The notes under the pieces: generated by a model
Seen by the model: only the letters and a program-made list of their open reading frames with translations
Told to the model about the DNA's origin: nothing
Database searches by the model: none
Shown: positions 18,943-52,620 of the stretch, piece by piece
How the letters are laid out: every line of letters starts with the position of its first letter
Position numbering within the stretch: the stretch's first letter is position 1
Position numbers and translations under genes: made by a program
DNA from: Cristatella mucedo
Taxonomy: Eukaryota > Bryozoa > Phylactolaemata > Cristatellidae
Length of the DNA stretch: 60,000 bases
Reading direction: 5' to 3'
Assembly: GCA_009760855.2 (NCBI GenBank)
Contig: WPIO01000185.1
Span: forward strand, 234,001-294,000

Positions 18943-19597
18943 CAGTGGGGTCCCGCGTTAAGAACGCATCGGGTAATGAACAACCCGGGTTATGAACATC
19001 CGGATTGACGAAGAAATGGCTCGGATTAAGAACAAATTTTGGGTTATAAACCAACCCCATTGTGCTTGTGCCTTTACAGGCAATTGGGAGTAATTAAGCC
19101 TTTGGAATCTACAGTGGCTGTCGTAGGTTCCCTGTTTTGCATGCTGACCCTGTGCATGTCACCCCTAACCATATTATTCATCTCGTTTGTTTTTCAAGCA
19201 TGATTTTACGTACCATTCAATTGCATTTCACTTTACAGCAAATGTAAAGCGCCTAGAGAGAGATTGAGTTCTCTGAGGGCGCTTTATCAAGTGAATTATT
19301 ATTATTATTATTATTAAAAACCATGAGGTGGCAAAATAATTTATTCCAGTTTATTGAATACTAAATTGAATCTCAACATTGCTAACAAGCTCCTATTACG
19401 CTGCGTGAGTTGGATGAGGGTAGGCTGAAAACCTCAACTATTAAATTAAGTTTTGCTATTTCTTTCAATGCTGGAATAATTTTTCGAAGGGCTCGAAAAT
19501 GATTTGCTATTTTCCCCATAGAATCATAGGAAAATCACTAAACTTACTACGAATCCAGTCCGGGAATGGCTAAGTTTCATAACCCGGGACCCCGTTG
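18943..19597. mobile_element. Tigger/pogo-like MITE split by a LINE tail
   Basis: Begins TA|CAGTGGGGTCCCGCGTTAAG. The other end is the inverted, diverged CATAACCCGGGACCCCGTTG. The repeated GGGTTA(A/T)GAAC motif is typical of Tigger-derived MITEs (TA target). No transposase remains. Confidence 0.55.
19138..19317 (+). mobile_element. LINE family A 3' end
   Basis: GCATGCTGACCCTGTGCATG untranslated segment, the terminal hairpin and the (ATT)n tail. It lies inside the Tigger-like MITE, so it is younger than the MITE. Confidence 0.88.
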
Positions 19598-19739
19598 CCG
19601 CTTGGGTCACACGAAGAACTATGATACAATGTAACACAGCTGCTAATCCAATAACAAACGTCAGAAAATAGCGGTTATAATTTTCAGATGATACAGAATG
19701 GCTTGACGGATTTTACCCACCGAATGACATGCAACTGGG

Positions 19740-20560
19740 CTTGCACGTTCTGGTGCTACGGCCTCAAACAGTCCGGGCCAGCCAACCTTTTACGTATTCA
19801 AAAGGCGATAACGTGTAACTGCGGTTTTTATTTCATACGATAGAGTATATTGTTACAGGTTTGCCTACTAAATTTAGCAGATTTCGCTTTCGCGTTCTCG
19901 GGCTATGGCCTCCGATGGCCCGGCCCAACTGGCAGGCCTAAACATTCAAATTTCGCTATAACTACCATTTAAACAATAAGCGTTTCGCAACTGTAGTTTT
20001 GACTCAAAATCATAGCAAACGGTGCTCCGGGTTTGCCAACCTTTCACAGCAGAACAGAGGCGAAGCCAGGATTGGAGCGCTTGGGTTGCACGGAGGGTCG
20101 CGGGGGGGGGGGGGCAGAGTCCCCTGTAACCTTGTAAACGAGGGGGGAGTCAGGGGGCGTCCCCCAGCGCCTGCGGATGTCGTTCAGCTTGGCCAAGCAC
20201 CTAGGGACCAGCCACCGCGCAAGCGCGGCCGCCCGACCGGGTATCAAAATCGGCTCCCACCTAACAGGCCAGTGTTGGCAGCTGCCACCACTGCCACCCC
20301 CTCCCTCCGCGCTTCTCCACTGTAACAGGGTATGGATGTTCTCATGCTATGGCCTCCGATGGCCCGGGCCAGTCGGCCTCCCTACATATTCAAACTGCGA
20401 TACAGCTGCTATTTCAACAATAGACGGTGCATAGCTGTGGTTTTGATTCCACATTTTAGAAAACATTGTTCCGGGTTTACCGATCAATACGCCTATTGCA
20501 TAAACGTTAACTGCGTCGTGGCTAAACAGTATGTGGCCGGCCGGGCCATTGCATGAGAAC
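19740..20560. repeat. Diverged repeats around CTATGGCCTCCGATGGCCCG
   Basis: The block CTATGGCCTCCGATGGCCCG occurs at 19,903 and 20,347, with a weaker form near 19,756. Each is followed by similar AACTG(C/T)GGTTTT and CCGGGTTT(G/A)CC motifs. A separate G-rich segment (20,040-20,330) interrupts the second unit. No gene recognised. Confidence 0.5.
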
Positions 20561-20599
20561 ACCCAAGCGCTATTTCAGGAAACTTGGGCGAAAAACCCA

Positions 20600-21600
<1,001 letters not shown>

Positions 21601-21857
21601 CCTCTTTTCCCCACCAGGTATTACTTACTAGATCTGTGTGTCACACATTTTCGTCTTCGTTTTCCGGTCAAACTTCGCAGCTTCAATTGAGCTGGCGCTA
21701 CAAAAGACTCACGGAAAACGAACCAAAGATATCCTGCTCATTCTTGTCCTAACGTAGTAACGCTGTGTATTTTACAGGCATCAAATTTCAGCTGCGCGGA
21801 TCACCTTAGGCGTCGCTTCGGACGTCAATAGGTAGTTATCTCGTTTTCGCTCGTTTC

Positions 21858-22356
21858 AGGTCACTTCATTCTTTGGCTCCAGCCTATCTCTCAGATATAC
21901 TCCCACATCAGGCCAAGCATTGCACCACCCGCTTTTCGGAATCCAACAGTCTACAAATACCCCGTACAAACCTCAAATCCTTTGGAGACCGTGCATTTAG
22001 TTCGTATGCTCCCAAAGCCTTAAACTCACTCCCGACTTGCGTCAAAACATTCCCTGATTTGACCACATTTAAAAAGGAACTTAAAAACACACCTATTTAG
22101 GACAGCATTTAGTGGGTCCCTGCGATTCGTTCTTCATGTGCTTATGCGTGGTGACACTGTGCATGCTGCCACTAACCACATTTGCATGCTGACCCTGTGC
22201 ATGTCACCCCTAACCATGTTATTCACTTTGTTTGTTTATCAAGCATGATATTACTCAGCATTCAATTGCATTTCCCTTTGCAGCAAATGTAAAGCGCCTA
22301 GAGAGAGATTAAGTTCTCTGAGGGCGCTTTATCAAGTGCATTAACATTATTATTTG
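21858..22356 (+). mobile_element. LINE family A 3' fragment
   Basis: The last about 80 codons of the RT gene (from SLHSLAPAYLSDILP-like sequence to FRTAFSG), untranslated region, hairpin and a short ATT tail. It is 5'-truncated at the TTCAGGTCACTTCATTC segment. Confidence 0.9.
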
Positions 22357-22359
22357 CTC

Positions 22360-23065
22360 CTGTCAATTGCATTGATGTTCGACTAGGTTAGTGGCTGCCT
22401 TGTGTAGATGCTGCTGTCGGGGCATCTGCATTCACAATTTACATGTATTAACTCCACCTGCATTTGGGCAGCGTCCGGTCTTTGCTTCCTCGCCGCCTGG
22501 GCTGCCTTCGAGACGTCTCCAGTTTGCATACCTAACTGATTGCTTTGCCTCTAAAATTGAAATAAAAACACGAACACGATAAAAACGAAAGCATAACCAC
22601 CTACTTGCTCTACTCCAATCACTACTCTACCCAGTTCTCGTGTACACTGCGATACCTCCAGCAGCATGTCAGCAGCGGACTACTATTTAGAGTGATGCAA
22701 ACGCGAAGCGAAGCGAGCACAAGCACCCAGCGGGGCCGCAGTGTACGCACCCCAGCGGCTCTGACCCTTGAAGAGCGCTTGAGCGCGAGCAGCGCGATGG
22801 CTAATGAGGCAATGTGGCTGACCTTGCATACCGCCGTTCTGAAGCTTGCTAAAGTTTGCATGCTTGTCAAGGAATGATAACGGGTTTTTCATCAACCCCT
22901 GATTATTGCTTATCTTGCATCGAGTTTAAAAGTGCCTGAGTTAAGCTTTAGTTTTGTTATAGGGCTAATCAAACAGCTGACTACAATTGTTTTTACCACC
23001 AAACATTTGGGAATGCTTTATAATATAATAATAAACTTTAAAGCTGCTTTATATAAAGTTCATAT
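22360..23065. other. No gene seen
   Basis: Includes a GC-rich purine-biased stretch (22,690-22,870) with GCGAAGCGAAGCGAGC repeats. No coding exon can be supported. Confidence 0.3.
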
Positions 23066-23071
23066 ACAGCA

Positions 23072-23163
23072 TCTTTAAAGTGCCCAGAGAGAGAGAGAGA
23101 GAGAGGGAGAGAGATTCAGTTCTCCGAGGGCACTATACAAATGCATCATAATTATTATAATTG
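23072..23163 (+). mobile_element. LINE/SINE hairpin tail with GA expansion
   Basis: AAAGTGCCCAGAGAGAG ... TTCTCCGAGGGCACTATAC is the common 3' hairpin with diverged arms and an expanded AG run, followed by an AT-rich tail. Confidence 0.7.
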
Positions 23164-23186
23164 CAATTATTACACATGGAAGTTGT

Positions 23187-23263
23187 GTCCAGGTTTGGCC
23201 CAGGGTCAAGGAGATAGCCTCGAGGCTCGAGGCTAGCACCTTGACCCTGGGCCAAACCTGGAC
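23187..23263. repeat. Perfect 25-bp inverted repeat (SINE heads)
   Basis: Arms 23,187-23,211 and 23,239-23,263 are exact reverse complements. The loop holds a further palindrome around CCTCGAGGCTCGAGG. The arm sequence matches the TTTGGCCCAGGG part of the tRNA-like SINE, so two SINE heads lie head to head. Confidence 0.9.
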
Positions 23264-23269
23264 TCATTT

Positions 23270-24410
23270 GGGTAGAGATTAAGTTATCTTAGGGTGCTAC
23301 AGTACGGAGTATTTTTCTCAGTTGCCGCAAGTTGTCACAAATGGAAACAGCAAATCAGCTAAGTGGGATCGCTGTCGACGACCTGTGAGGGGATAATTAG
23401 ATGGACGGCGAGCACCCTTCCCGGTGTAAATTATTAGGTTCTACCGCGACTTGCACTACTGGCAAGACACAGCGAGCTGTGCACTTGAGTGTCTTCGCAT
23501 CGGTAAGAATTGTGGGGACTGGCGCGAGGCGCAACGAAAAAACTCCAGCTGATTTAACGGCGTCAATTACATAGCAGCAGAATCACCTTAACGGCTTTCA
23601 CAACCGCGCGAGGCAATACAGGATTTCCCACCGAAGGTCTCGAACCCACGACCTGGGTAAGTGGGAGCGAGCAACATACCCCCCCCCAAGACCGAGGGAT
23701 TAGAGAAACGGTGCCCCCCCCCCTCGCGAACGGTTCGTGTGGCTAGGGCTGTTTTCATTGTAGGCGACAGTGCCGTGTTACACACGAGTGTTCGCAGGCA
23801 TCGAGTATGCTGCTCCGTTGAAGTAGGAGGAGAGGAGAGGATGGTAGCCGCACAGGCCAGCAGATTGGTAGTAAGTGGGGAGTTTGTGGCGATGATCATG
23901 CGACGTGACCGCGCGGAGATCGAGCTGGTAGTTGCGCAAGGCGAGGCAGCTGTGCCCTGTGGCGGCGTTCCGAGAATAGGAGCGTCGGCTGGTGCGATTC
24001 GGCAGAGTCGCGCCCAGGCGCCGTCAACCGCCATACGTAGTTGAACGACCAGGGTGTCCCCATCGATCATTCGGGCGCTTCAGAAAACGCTTCCATACTT
24101 CGTAAGCAACTCTGCCATAAAGGGCCTTAATAACTGTTCCCGGATATTGCAGGAAAGTAATGGTGCGTGTCCCGCACCGCTGCCGGTTAGTCCAGGTAGG
24201 AGCGGCGAGTTGGCCGCGACCGACTAGCGTTTACGAACGAATGACAGACTGTACTGGCGGAAATCAGACACCGTGTCATTGTATTTGCTGAAAGATTTTA
24301 AAACTCGAAAATATTCACAGCCGTTGTTCATTGCTCGACACTTATTATTCCCACAAAGTCGCGAGGAGCCTAATACTGCAGCGGCAGTCGCTCGGGAGGC
24401 GGAACCGGAA
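23270..24410. other. Mostly unassigned; possible SINE head and upstream region of ERLEC1-like gene
   Basis: A SINE-like CGAACCCACGACCTGGG block occurs near 23,642, beside two C-runs. The rest is GC-rich with CpG, as expected for a promoter-proximal region, but no core promoter element can be asserted. Confidence 0.3.
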
Positions 24411-44325
<19,915 letters not shown>

Positions 44326-44329
44326 GTAA

Positions 44330-46900
44330 GCTGGTGCCGTGTTGCAACTCGGCCGTGCCTCGCGCTCGGTGCGCTCCTGTTCCTGCTTCACTTTCGAAGA
44401 GGGGAGCATACTCAATCGCCACTAGATAGTACTTGTACTGCAATGCTTTGCACCTACAATGGTGCCGAGTCGGCAACAGGGATGGGTATGTCCGACGCGG
44501 TTACAAAGATCAGTCGTTTGTGGGTTTTTCATGTGCTTATGCTTCGACCAGTTGGTGGGGCCAGCTCAGGCCACGGCAGCTGGACGGGCTTTACCGGCCA
44601 CAGGCAAAGTGCTGCCGTACATTGCTAGCCCCCATTGTATCCCTACCTCCACGAGGATCGTGCCATCGTGCGCTTAGCTGCCATATCAAATCCAGCCACA
44701 TTAGGCAGTCGAGCATGGAGCGTGGGTGTGGAGGTGGGTGGGTGGGTGGATGTCTGTGGGCCCCTATTAGACGTGCTGCTACGCAAAGTGTGAGCCTGTG
44801 CGCTGCCCGAGTGCAGTAGTAGGCAGGCTCATTGTCACCAATGCAGCCTGTGTCGTCTGCATAGCTTTGAGCCGTTAGGGCAAGGACTCGCAATTAAGAG
44901 CAATTCTCCTTTTCTGTGCTAGTTTGTAAGTAAAGTAGCATTGGCAGCAATCTGAAGACAGTGGGCATGCTGAGCTCAGCCCCCTCAGGGTGCGGGGGAC
45001 TTCAGCATAGTCAGGACAAAGCCTCGTCATTAGCAGGCCTGCCCAATTGCAGCAGATTGCCTGATGCTGAAGCTTCACGTGTGTCCATGGCTTCATCCGT
45101 TCGTCGCGATCTGGCTTGCGGGCAAAATGTATGCTCTGATTTTTTAGATCGAGTCGCCAATCCTGTGCAAGGTCGTGGCTCAAGCAGACGACAGTGGCAT
45201 CTTTTTGGCGATTCCTTAGGCCTTCCCCGGTCTTGCAATGTCGTCGAGCCCTAGTGCCTGCGTCAGATGTCAGCTGTAGTCGTGTGGGTGCGATGCACCA
45301 CATACTACTAGCAGGGCCACGGCACAGCTGTAGCAGACTGCTTGCCTGGCAGATAGTCTTGGTGCAACAACGGTTGCACAATCGGTCGGATCATCAAAAG
45401 TTCGTCGGTGCTGGCACCGATAGCCTTGCACGGCAAGCCGTAGTGTACAGGATTTCTGCGGTTTCTGCATTTTTGTTGCCAATTTAATCTGGAGGATTTT
45501 ATGGATATAAGGTGGTTCCTTGTGCAGCCATGCTGCAGGATGCCGAACAGCAGCCTTGTGGGTTTGTACCCTGATCGGCAGATGACTTCTCTGCTCGGTG
45601 ATGTGGCTGCAATCCCTGGTCGACAGAACCCCAATCAACAGGCTGCGGCTTGGCTGAGTGAGTGAGACTTCTAGGTAAAACAGGTGAGGCACATGTGCCA
45701 CACCTGTCTGTGGCTAGTGCAGCGCAGTTATCGAGCAGCACAGTGGAGACTGTGATAGTGATGCTTGACGACGGATTTGGTTGCTTGCATCGAAAACGAA
45801 AGTGGCTTGCCTGGTTGGTTAGGACTGTGCATTCCAGACAATTACATGCAAATGATCTTGCCGGCTTGTTAGGTTGAATCCAGTGCCTGCTGCATGCAGT
45901 CTCGGTAACTAATGCTGAATGCAGCAGCACCGCCTGTTGACTCTGTTGCAGTGCAACAGTAGGCATTTCCTTGAAGTTCACGTTCTATTTAAATTTGATG
46001 GTCTTTATTTAGTTTTATCGTCCGTCGCATTATGCCGAGGCTCTTCGTAGCAGCCTGCTTAGGTGTCCAGCAGTGAGTACTTATTGAAACTCTTTTATCA
46101 GCAAGCCTCTGGGTACAGTGCATTTGTTATTCGCTTGGTCGGATAAAGATGGGCTCTGGTGACGACTCCCCACTCTCCGACACGGAAATAAAAAAAATGT
46201 AATTCATTTGTGTAAAGGATAATTACAGTCAGCATGCTTTCTCTAGTACTCTTCAGATCGCTGGCATTAGTAGGCTCAGTAACTCCCCGGTGAAGCATCT
46301 CTGCAACTTGTCAGTGAAGTATCGGTAACTATCAAATGTGAAATTTATGAATATGACCTACGCATCTAATAAGGGATCAGAATAGCCAATGCAAGCACTG
46401 GGTCCACTTAATGCACATTGATACTCTTATCGGTGGCACATCGGTAGGTTACCTAATTTTTGTTATTAAGCTAAATAAAAAAATTCTAAAGTTTGGACCT
46501 GCCATCATGCTGATATCCGATTGTTGTGAGCAATGATACAGGCAAGAAGACCTGGGGCGACATATACATGAGCCCTTGCTTAAAGAGGCCTATGAATCAT
46601 CCTTGCTCTTCCTTTAGTAGTAAGCCACGTTTCTCTTAAGCGTGAAGAAAATCCAACCTTCTTATGTGAGACCAATGACGTTCTAACTTTAAGTCTCCTG
46701 TTATTTATATTATTTCTTCAAGTCTTCGTTACAGCTCTTTTAGCTGATTTAACCTTGTACTGCTATGGAATTGTTGTGCACTATTTGTACGGAATTCTCG
46801 AGTGATGCTGGGACAGACCTTGCTCATTCTAATGGCCTTCGGGACTATTAAATTTAGCCTGGGGTCTGAATTAATCTGACTAGACTCAGCAAGATTCAGA
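44330..46900. other. No gene seen
   Basis: Unique-looking sequence with no supported exon. The last exon of the ERLEC1-like gene may be hidden here. Confidence 0.3.
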
Positions 46901-46924
46901 TCCGTGTCTACTGATCTCCTTAGA

Positions 46925-48216
46925 AGCCTTAAGTGGCATCTTCTTGAGCGCCTCTCATCTCGCCTGGGCATCACTGGCACTGCTCTGCAATGGTTCAGGT
47001 CCTATCTCAGTGGCAGACTCCAGAGTATTGACGTGAATATGGGGTACCTCAGGGCTCCGTGCTAGGTCTGGTTCTTTTCACGGTTTATACTCTCCCTCTT
47101 GCTGATGTGATTGCCAAGCACAATCTAGGATTTCACTTCTATGCCGATGACACTCAGTTGTACCTTTGCTTTGACCCCTTCCAGCCTTCAAACACCTCGA
47201 ATTCTCTCAACTCCTTGCTGCATGTATTGATGACATCCGATCATGGATGGCAGCAAATTTTATTAAACTAAACGATGACAAAACTAACTTATTAGTTATA
47301 GGCAAACCCAGTGTTATTCAGAAATTGGAAAGGCTGACGCTCAAAATTGGCTCTGCCAGCATATCTCCTGTTGAATCAGCTCGAAATCAAGGTGTCATGT
47401 TCCAAAGTGACCTCTCGTTAGACGACCACATCAGCTCCGCAATCAAGTCCGCTTACTTTCAGATACATAACATTGCTACAATTCGGGCTTGTTTAGGTAA
47501 GGATACCACGTCCAAGTTGGTCCATGCATTTGTGACATCCCGTCTTGACTTCTGTAACTCACTGCTTGCTGGCTTAGCGTCATGTGCAATCAGTCGCTTA
47601 CAGCTGGTGCAAAACTCGGCAGCTAGGCTTGTCTGTCGTGAGCGTAGCAGTTCCCACATCACACCACTTCTCGCCGACCTGCACTGGCTACCAGTCAAGC
47701 AACGGATTGACTTCAAGGTCTTGTCATTCACTTTCAGGTCACTTCATTCTTTGGCTCCAGCCTATCTCTCAGATGTGCTCCCCCACCAGGCCAAGCATCG
47801 TACCACCTGCTTTTCGGAATCCAACAGTTTACCAATACGTCGTACAAACCTCAAGTCCCTTGGAGACCGTGCATTTAGTTTGTATGCTCCCAAAGCCTTG
47901 AATTCACTCCCGACTTGCGTCAGAACGTCCCCTGACTCGACCAAATTTAAAAAGAACTTTTAAAACCTATTTAGGACAGCATTTAGTGGGTCCCTGTGAT
48001 TCGTCGTTCACGTGCTTATGCGTGCTGACACTGTACATGCTACCACTAACCACATTTGCATGCTGACCCTGTGCATGTCACCCCTAACCATGTTATTCAT
48101 GTTTTTATTAAGCATGATATCACTCACCATTCAATCGCGTTTCCCTTTGCAGCAAATGTAAAGCTCATAGAAAGAGATTGAGTTCTGTGAGGGAGCTTTA
48201 TCAAGTGCATTATTAT
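46925..48216 (+). mobile_element. LINE family A, 5'-truncated
   Basis: RT from LLERLSSRLGITGT-like codons, [10 protein letters not shown] and the thumb up to PTCVRTSPDS, then untranslated region, hairpin and ATT tail. Frames 47,059-47,271 and 47,247-47,963 are separated by a frame change, and a short deletion occurs near 47,035. Confidence 0.9.
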
Positions 48217-48219
48217 TAT

Positions 48220-48825
48220 AATCTTCAGTGAAGAACATTCGGAATCGGGAGATCCGTGAACTTGTCATGAGTGCGAATTAGCATCGAACTAGCCGTGTCT
48301 AGTTTAACTACGTAACATTAACAGTTCCCATTCGAGACCAGCCTAGCTGTAGGGGTTTGGCTGGTACATCCACGCCCCCTTGGCTGCAAGAGACACCTCA
48401 AAGCGTTGAGGTCTTGAAGTTTCTCGCCTTGCGGTTATTGGAAATTTGATGAAGTAGCGGCAATGATTATTGGAAATGAAGCAGTGTCAATCTACGGAAC
48501 GTAACTGCTAGTGTCAATACAATACTGGGCAGTCCAGAATAGCATTCTTAGGCTAATCAGAGAATACCATTCTTAGACCAATCAGGAGCAAGCGTGAGAT
48601 TCACAGATTAATAGCCTTCGGCAGCTTTCGAAATCTTAACCGAGCTAAAAGTGGTGGCTTAGGGTGATATTTTAATTTTAAGGTGACTTTATTTGTGAAA
48701 CTAAGTGTACATTCAATGTCTCAAAATTATTTGCGGTAAAAAGCTGGCTTCGCTCACCCTAATCACGTTAACTGACAGAGCTTATTGCGAAGTAATTTCT
48801 TGCCGGTCGCCATGACGTTGCAGCA
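48220..48825. other. No gene seen
   Basis: No coding or repeat family supported. Confidence 0.3.
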
Positions 48826-49000
48826 GCTTGTAATAGTATTGGCCTTGGGTCTTAAAACCCAGGAGTAGGGTGCTCGCTCTCCACGATCCGGGCTGTAGGT
48901 TCGAATCCTGCAGCGAGCGATCCTTAATTTTCCATTGCATTTGGCGATGGTAGCTATTAATGCTGTTTTCCGCTATATAAATAAGGCTGTTAAATCAGCC
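48826..49000 (+). mobile_element. tRNA-like SINE, different subfamily
   Basis: CAGGAGTAGGGTGCTCGCTC, then GGGCTGTAGGTTCGAATCCTGC (good box B) and a CTATATAAATAAGGCTG end without the usual hairpin. Confidence 0.6.
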
Positions 49001-49633
49001 TTGACCTGTATCTTCCTTCACCCGAGTATGAGAAAAGCTCACAATCTTCAGTGACCCTGCGGACTTGGTATTATACTTGGTCATATGTATGGTCGTTGGA
49101 TATTGCCTGTTGAAGTAGACTGCACAAGATTTTCTCCGATGAAGCAAAAACTATTTTTTAATGCAGCCAACGAGCGTACTAAATTAACCCACTCATGAGG
49201 CAGCTTAGCTCGGTATAAAGTCATGTGCGGATGTCATCAATATGTGCAGCAAGGGAGTTGGAAGAATTCGAGGTGCTCGAAAGCTGGGAGGGATTAAAGC
49301 AAAGGTACAACTGAGTGTCATCCGAATAGAAGTGAAAGCCTTGATTGTGATTGGCAATCACATCGGCAAGAATAAGAGTATGCACCGTAAAAAGAACAGG
49401 ACCAAGCATGGAGCCCTGAGATACCCCATATTTCAGAGGTACCTCGGATGATCGTTGTCCATTCATAGCAATAATCTGAATTCTACTGAGAACATTTGAT
49501 ATGAGAACAACCTGAACCTTTGCAATGCAGTGCCAGTAATGCCCAGGCGAGATGATAGGCGTTCAAGAAGGACTTGGTGATCGATAGTATGAAAAGCTGC
49601 CGAAAAATCGAGCAAAACAAGCCGAGAAACTCT

Positions 49634-50096
49634 GCACTGGGGCAGCTCTCAGTTTAGCCGCGATGGCAGCCCTTGCCTTAGTGGGGTCGACTAGGGTGCC
49701 CAGTACAGACCCAGCTCTTGATACACCTAGCTCCGGTTAGAATGAAGCTTTATGCAGGCGATGCGGTTAGGAGATGGAGCGACTAATGTGCTTGCCTTAG
49801 CGGGTTCGACTAGAACACCTAGTACAGGCCCGGTATCTGGTCCACCCGCAAAAGTTAGAATGAAGCCTGGTGCAGACGATGCTGTCAGGATGTGCACCGA
49901 CTAATATGCTGAAGTAGAAATAGCAGCTACGCGCGAGATCAGGAGTTTAGAGGAAAGAGAATATAATGGGACGACTGACAGAGCTCGGGGCTGCAGCTTG
50001 GTAGTCGACGCGAGACTACGCTTCGGCTACTCAGTTAGTTGCTCGCATCTTGGGGTGTATTATACGCAGGCTTCGGGAGTTCACGCAGTTAACTAC
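49634..50096. mobile_element. Unknown 463-bp insertion with 6-bp TSD
   Basis: AACTCT precedes it (49,628-49,633) and repeats after it (50,097-50,102), while the LINE continues across. It contains two direct repeats of about 119 bp starting CTTGCCTTAG (49,672 and 49,791). No inverted ends, coding or poly-A seen. A solo LTR or non-autonomous element is possible. Confidence 0.75.
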
Positions 50097-51430
50097 AACT
50101 CTACCCATGTCTGCATTCTTAAGTAGGTTGTTTTACACCCGAAGCAATGGTGACTCTGTGGAGTGATTAGCTGTAAAACCAAACTGGAACTTACTAGCAA
50201 GGTTTGAAGTTTCAATATATGAGTTCAGCTGGTCTACCACGACTCGTTCCAGTGTCTTTGATATGAATGGTAGAAGGGAGACTGGGCGGTAGTTACTCAA
50301 GTTCTCTTGGTCTAGCGTCACTTTCTTGAATAATGGCCTGACTAGAGCCTGTTTTTAGAGGTGCTGGGACATGACCTGAAGCGAAGACATATTAAGGATG
50401 TTAGTTATGCACGGCAGCAGCAGATCAATGCAACATAGGAGCAGGGCAGTGGAATTATGGTCCAAAGGACTAGTTGTCTTCTTTGATTGAGATTTGAACT
50501 TCAGGACGAGGTCACTAGTTGACCTGCTTGAATGCAGACATTGAGGTGCTGGAAGGTATTGATGGACATAATTCTAGGGGGTGCTTTCATCGTTGGGATG
50601 GACTCCGTAATCTTGTCCATCTTTTTGACAAAGAAGCTAGAGAAGCGACCAGCTAGATCATTACAGGGATCACTGGGTAAGGAGCTAACTTGGGAGCGAT
50701 TGAAGAGATGGTTGATCGTCGACATCAGCATTTTGGATTGTGCATCTGTGATTCAACAATGTTTTTATAGAAGCTAGACTTGGCCTTTGCTAGGATCGAT
50801 TGGTACGACCTACAGTCGTCCTCCTATGCTCTTATCCTCTTATGCTTGTCGATGGACAGCCAATCCGGACGCTTTGTTTGCTTTTTCATGCTTGCACTTA
50901 ATAGACCTAGCTAGTTTAACATCTGTTCACAGGTGATTTTAGAGGAGGAGGAGAGCACACACTGTAGACTGAATTGGATCTGCATGTGGTCATATAAGCA
51001 GCACTTGGTAATAATGGATGATGACCAAGTGCGGTTGTATGAGAAAATTTGGTCGAGTGTGTGACCCTTGATGTGAGTAGGGCCACGCACATGAGCCACA
51101 AGAGACAATGAGTCAGTCAACGCACGAAATTCAGTGCTGAAAGCGTCAGATGAGTTATAAAAATCAATTTTGAAATCACCTACAACGAGGTAGGATCGAT
51201 TTCTTGCACACAGAATCTAAATAAAATCGGAGAAATCCGAGATAATGTAGGTCTTGGTACCTGGTGGGGCGATAGACTACTGCTATCGTTGGTAGCTTGT
51301 TGTCGGGTGAAATCAAGGTAACAGATTCGAAAGACTGTTTCGAGGGTACTACAGATGGCTTGAAGTCAAATTTCGAGCTCGCGATAATAGTGACTCCGCC
51401 TCTAGTTTTGGTTGATCAAGGGGTGTGAAA

Positions 51431-51891
51431 GTATAATAATAGTAATGATGATGATGCACTTGATAAAGTGCCCTCAGAGAACTCGATCTCTTTCTAGGCG
51501 CTTTAAATTTGCTGCAAAGGGAAATGCAATTGACTGGTGAGTAATATCATGCTTGATAAACAAACAAAATGAATAACATGGTTAGAGGTGACATGCACAG
51601 GGTCAGCATGCAAATGTGGTTAGTGGCAGCATGCACAGTGTCAGCACGCATAAGCACATCAAGGACGAATCACAGGGACCCACTAAATGCTGTCCTAAAT
51701 AGGTGTGTTTAAGTTCTTTTTAAATGTGGTCAGGTCAGGGAATGTTCTGATGCAGGTCGGGAGGGATTTCCAGGCTTTGGAAGCATACGAACTAAATGCA
51801 CGTTCTCCAAAGGATTTGAGGTTTGAACGGGGTATTTATAGACTTGTTGGATTCCGAAAAGCGGGTGGTGCGATGCTTGGCCTAATGGGGG
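51431..51891 (-). mobile_element. LINE family A 3' fragment nested in another copy
   Basis: (AAT/GAT)n tail, hairpin, untranslated region and RT end, 5'-truncated at CCTAATGGGGG. It is flanked on both sides by the endonuclease region of the older copy. Confidence 0.9.
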
Positions 51892-52534
51892 AAGAATGAG
51901 AAACCACTCGGAGTAGCATCTTTAATTTTCGGGCAGTTTGCCGATTTTAGCCAAGTTTCAGTCAAGGCGAGCAGGTCGAGACCTTTTTCAGAAATAAGGT
52001 CGCTCATTACTAGGGGTTTATTACACATTGAGCGAGGATTCCAAAGACGAGCATTAAGTTGGGCCGTCGGAGTTATAACAGGCTTGATGACCATTAAGTT
52101 AGAGAGATTCACAGTGACGTTTGTGGGAGAACGTGCTGAGTAGTTCGAGACAACGCTAGGAATACCAAACTAGCGGCAACTCAGTTTGCAGTTCCCGCCA
52201 AACGAGTAGCGTCTCAACTGACCGCCCCACGACACTCGATATTCTGCAGGCAGCGCTAATTAAATTTAATATATACAAACATTGCTAGTTACACCCTGCA
52301 GCGGCTATTAGAAGTAATTAAATTCGCTCAACCGCTTCAACTTCCTCGAGCTCCGAATGTTCATTTGCAAGCATTGCGTCGAGCTTGCCACGTTCGAGAA
52401 GGTCCTTCAAAACGCTGCGATTACTCAAGAATGTCATCATCACTGTGCGCGGCTAACCCGGTTTGTAAGTGTCTCGATGACACGTAAGTCGACGCTTATT
52501 TCTGCATAATGGCAGAGAAGACAGGCGCTGCGAT

Positions 52535-52620
52535 AATAATAATAATATTATTAATAATAAATTTGTACAGCACCCTTCGAGAATTTAATCTCTTTTCAAA
52601 AAGCTTAAATTTGCTGTAAA
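52535..52620 (-). mobile_element. Old LINE tail
   Basis: (AAT)n and a diverged reverse hairpin (CAGCACCCTTCGAGAATTTAATCTC). Confidence 0.6.

Larger units (their letters stand above)
49200..52230 (-). mobile_element. LINE family A copy with two insertions
   Basis: Old copy: RT 49,220-49,633 and 50,103-50,730, then the endonuclease region up to 51,430 and from 51,892 to about 52,200 (LNARLWNPRSMCNK, LTETWLKSANCP). It is interrupted at 49,634-50,102 and 51,431-51,891 and carries many stops. The 3' end is missing: homology starts at the RT centre. Confidence 0.88.
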
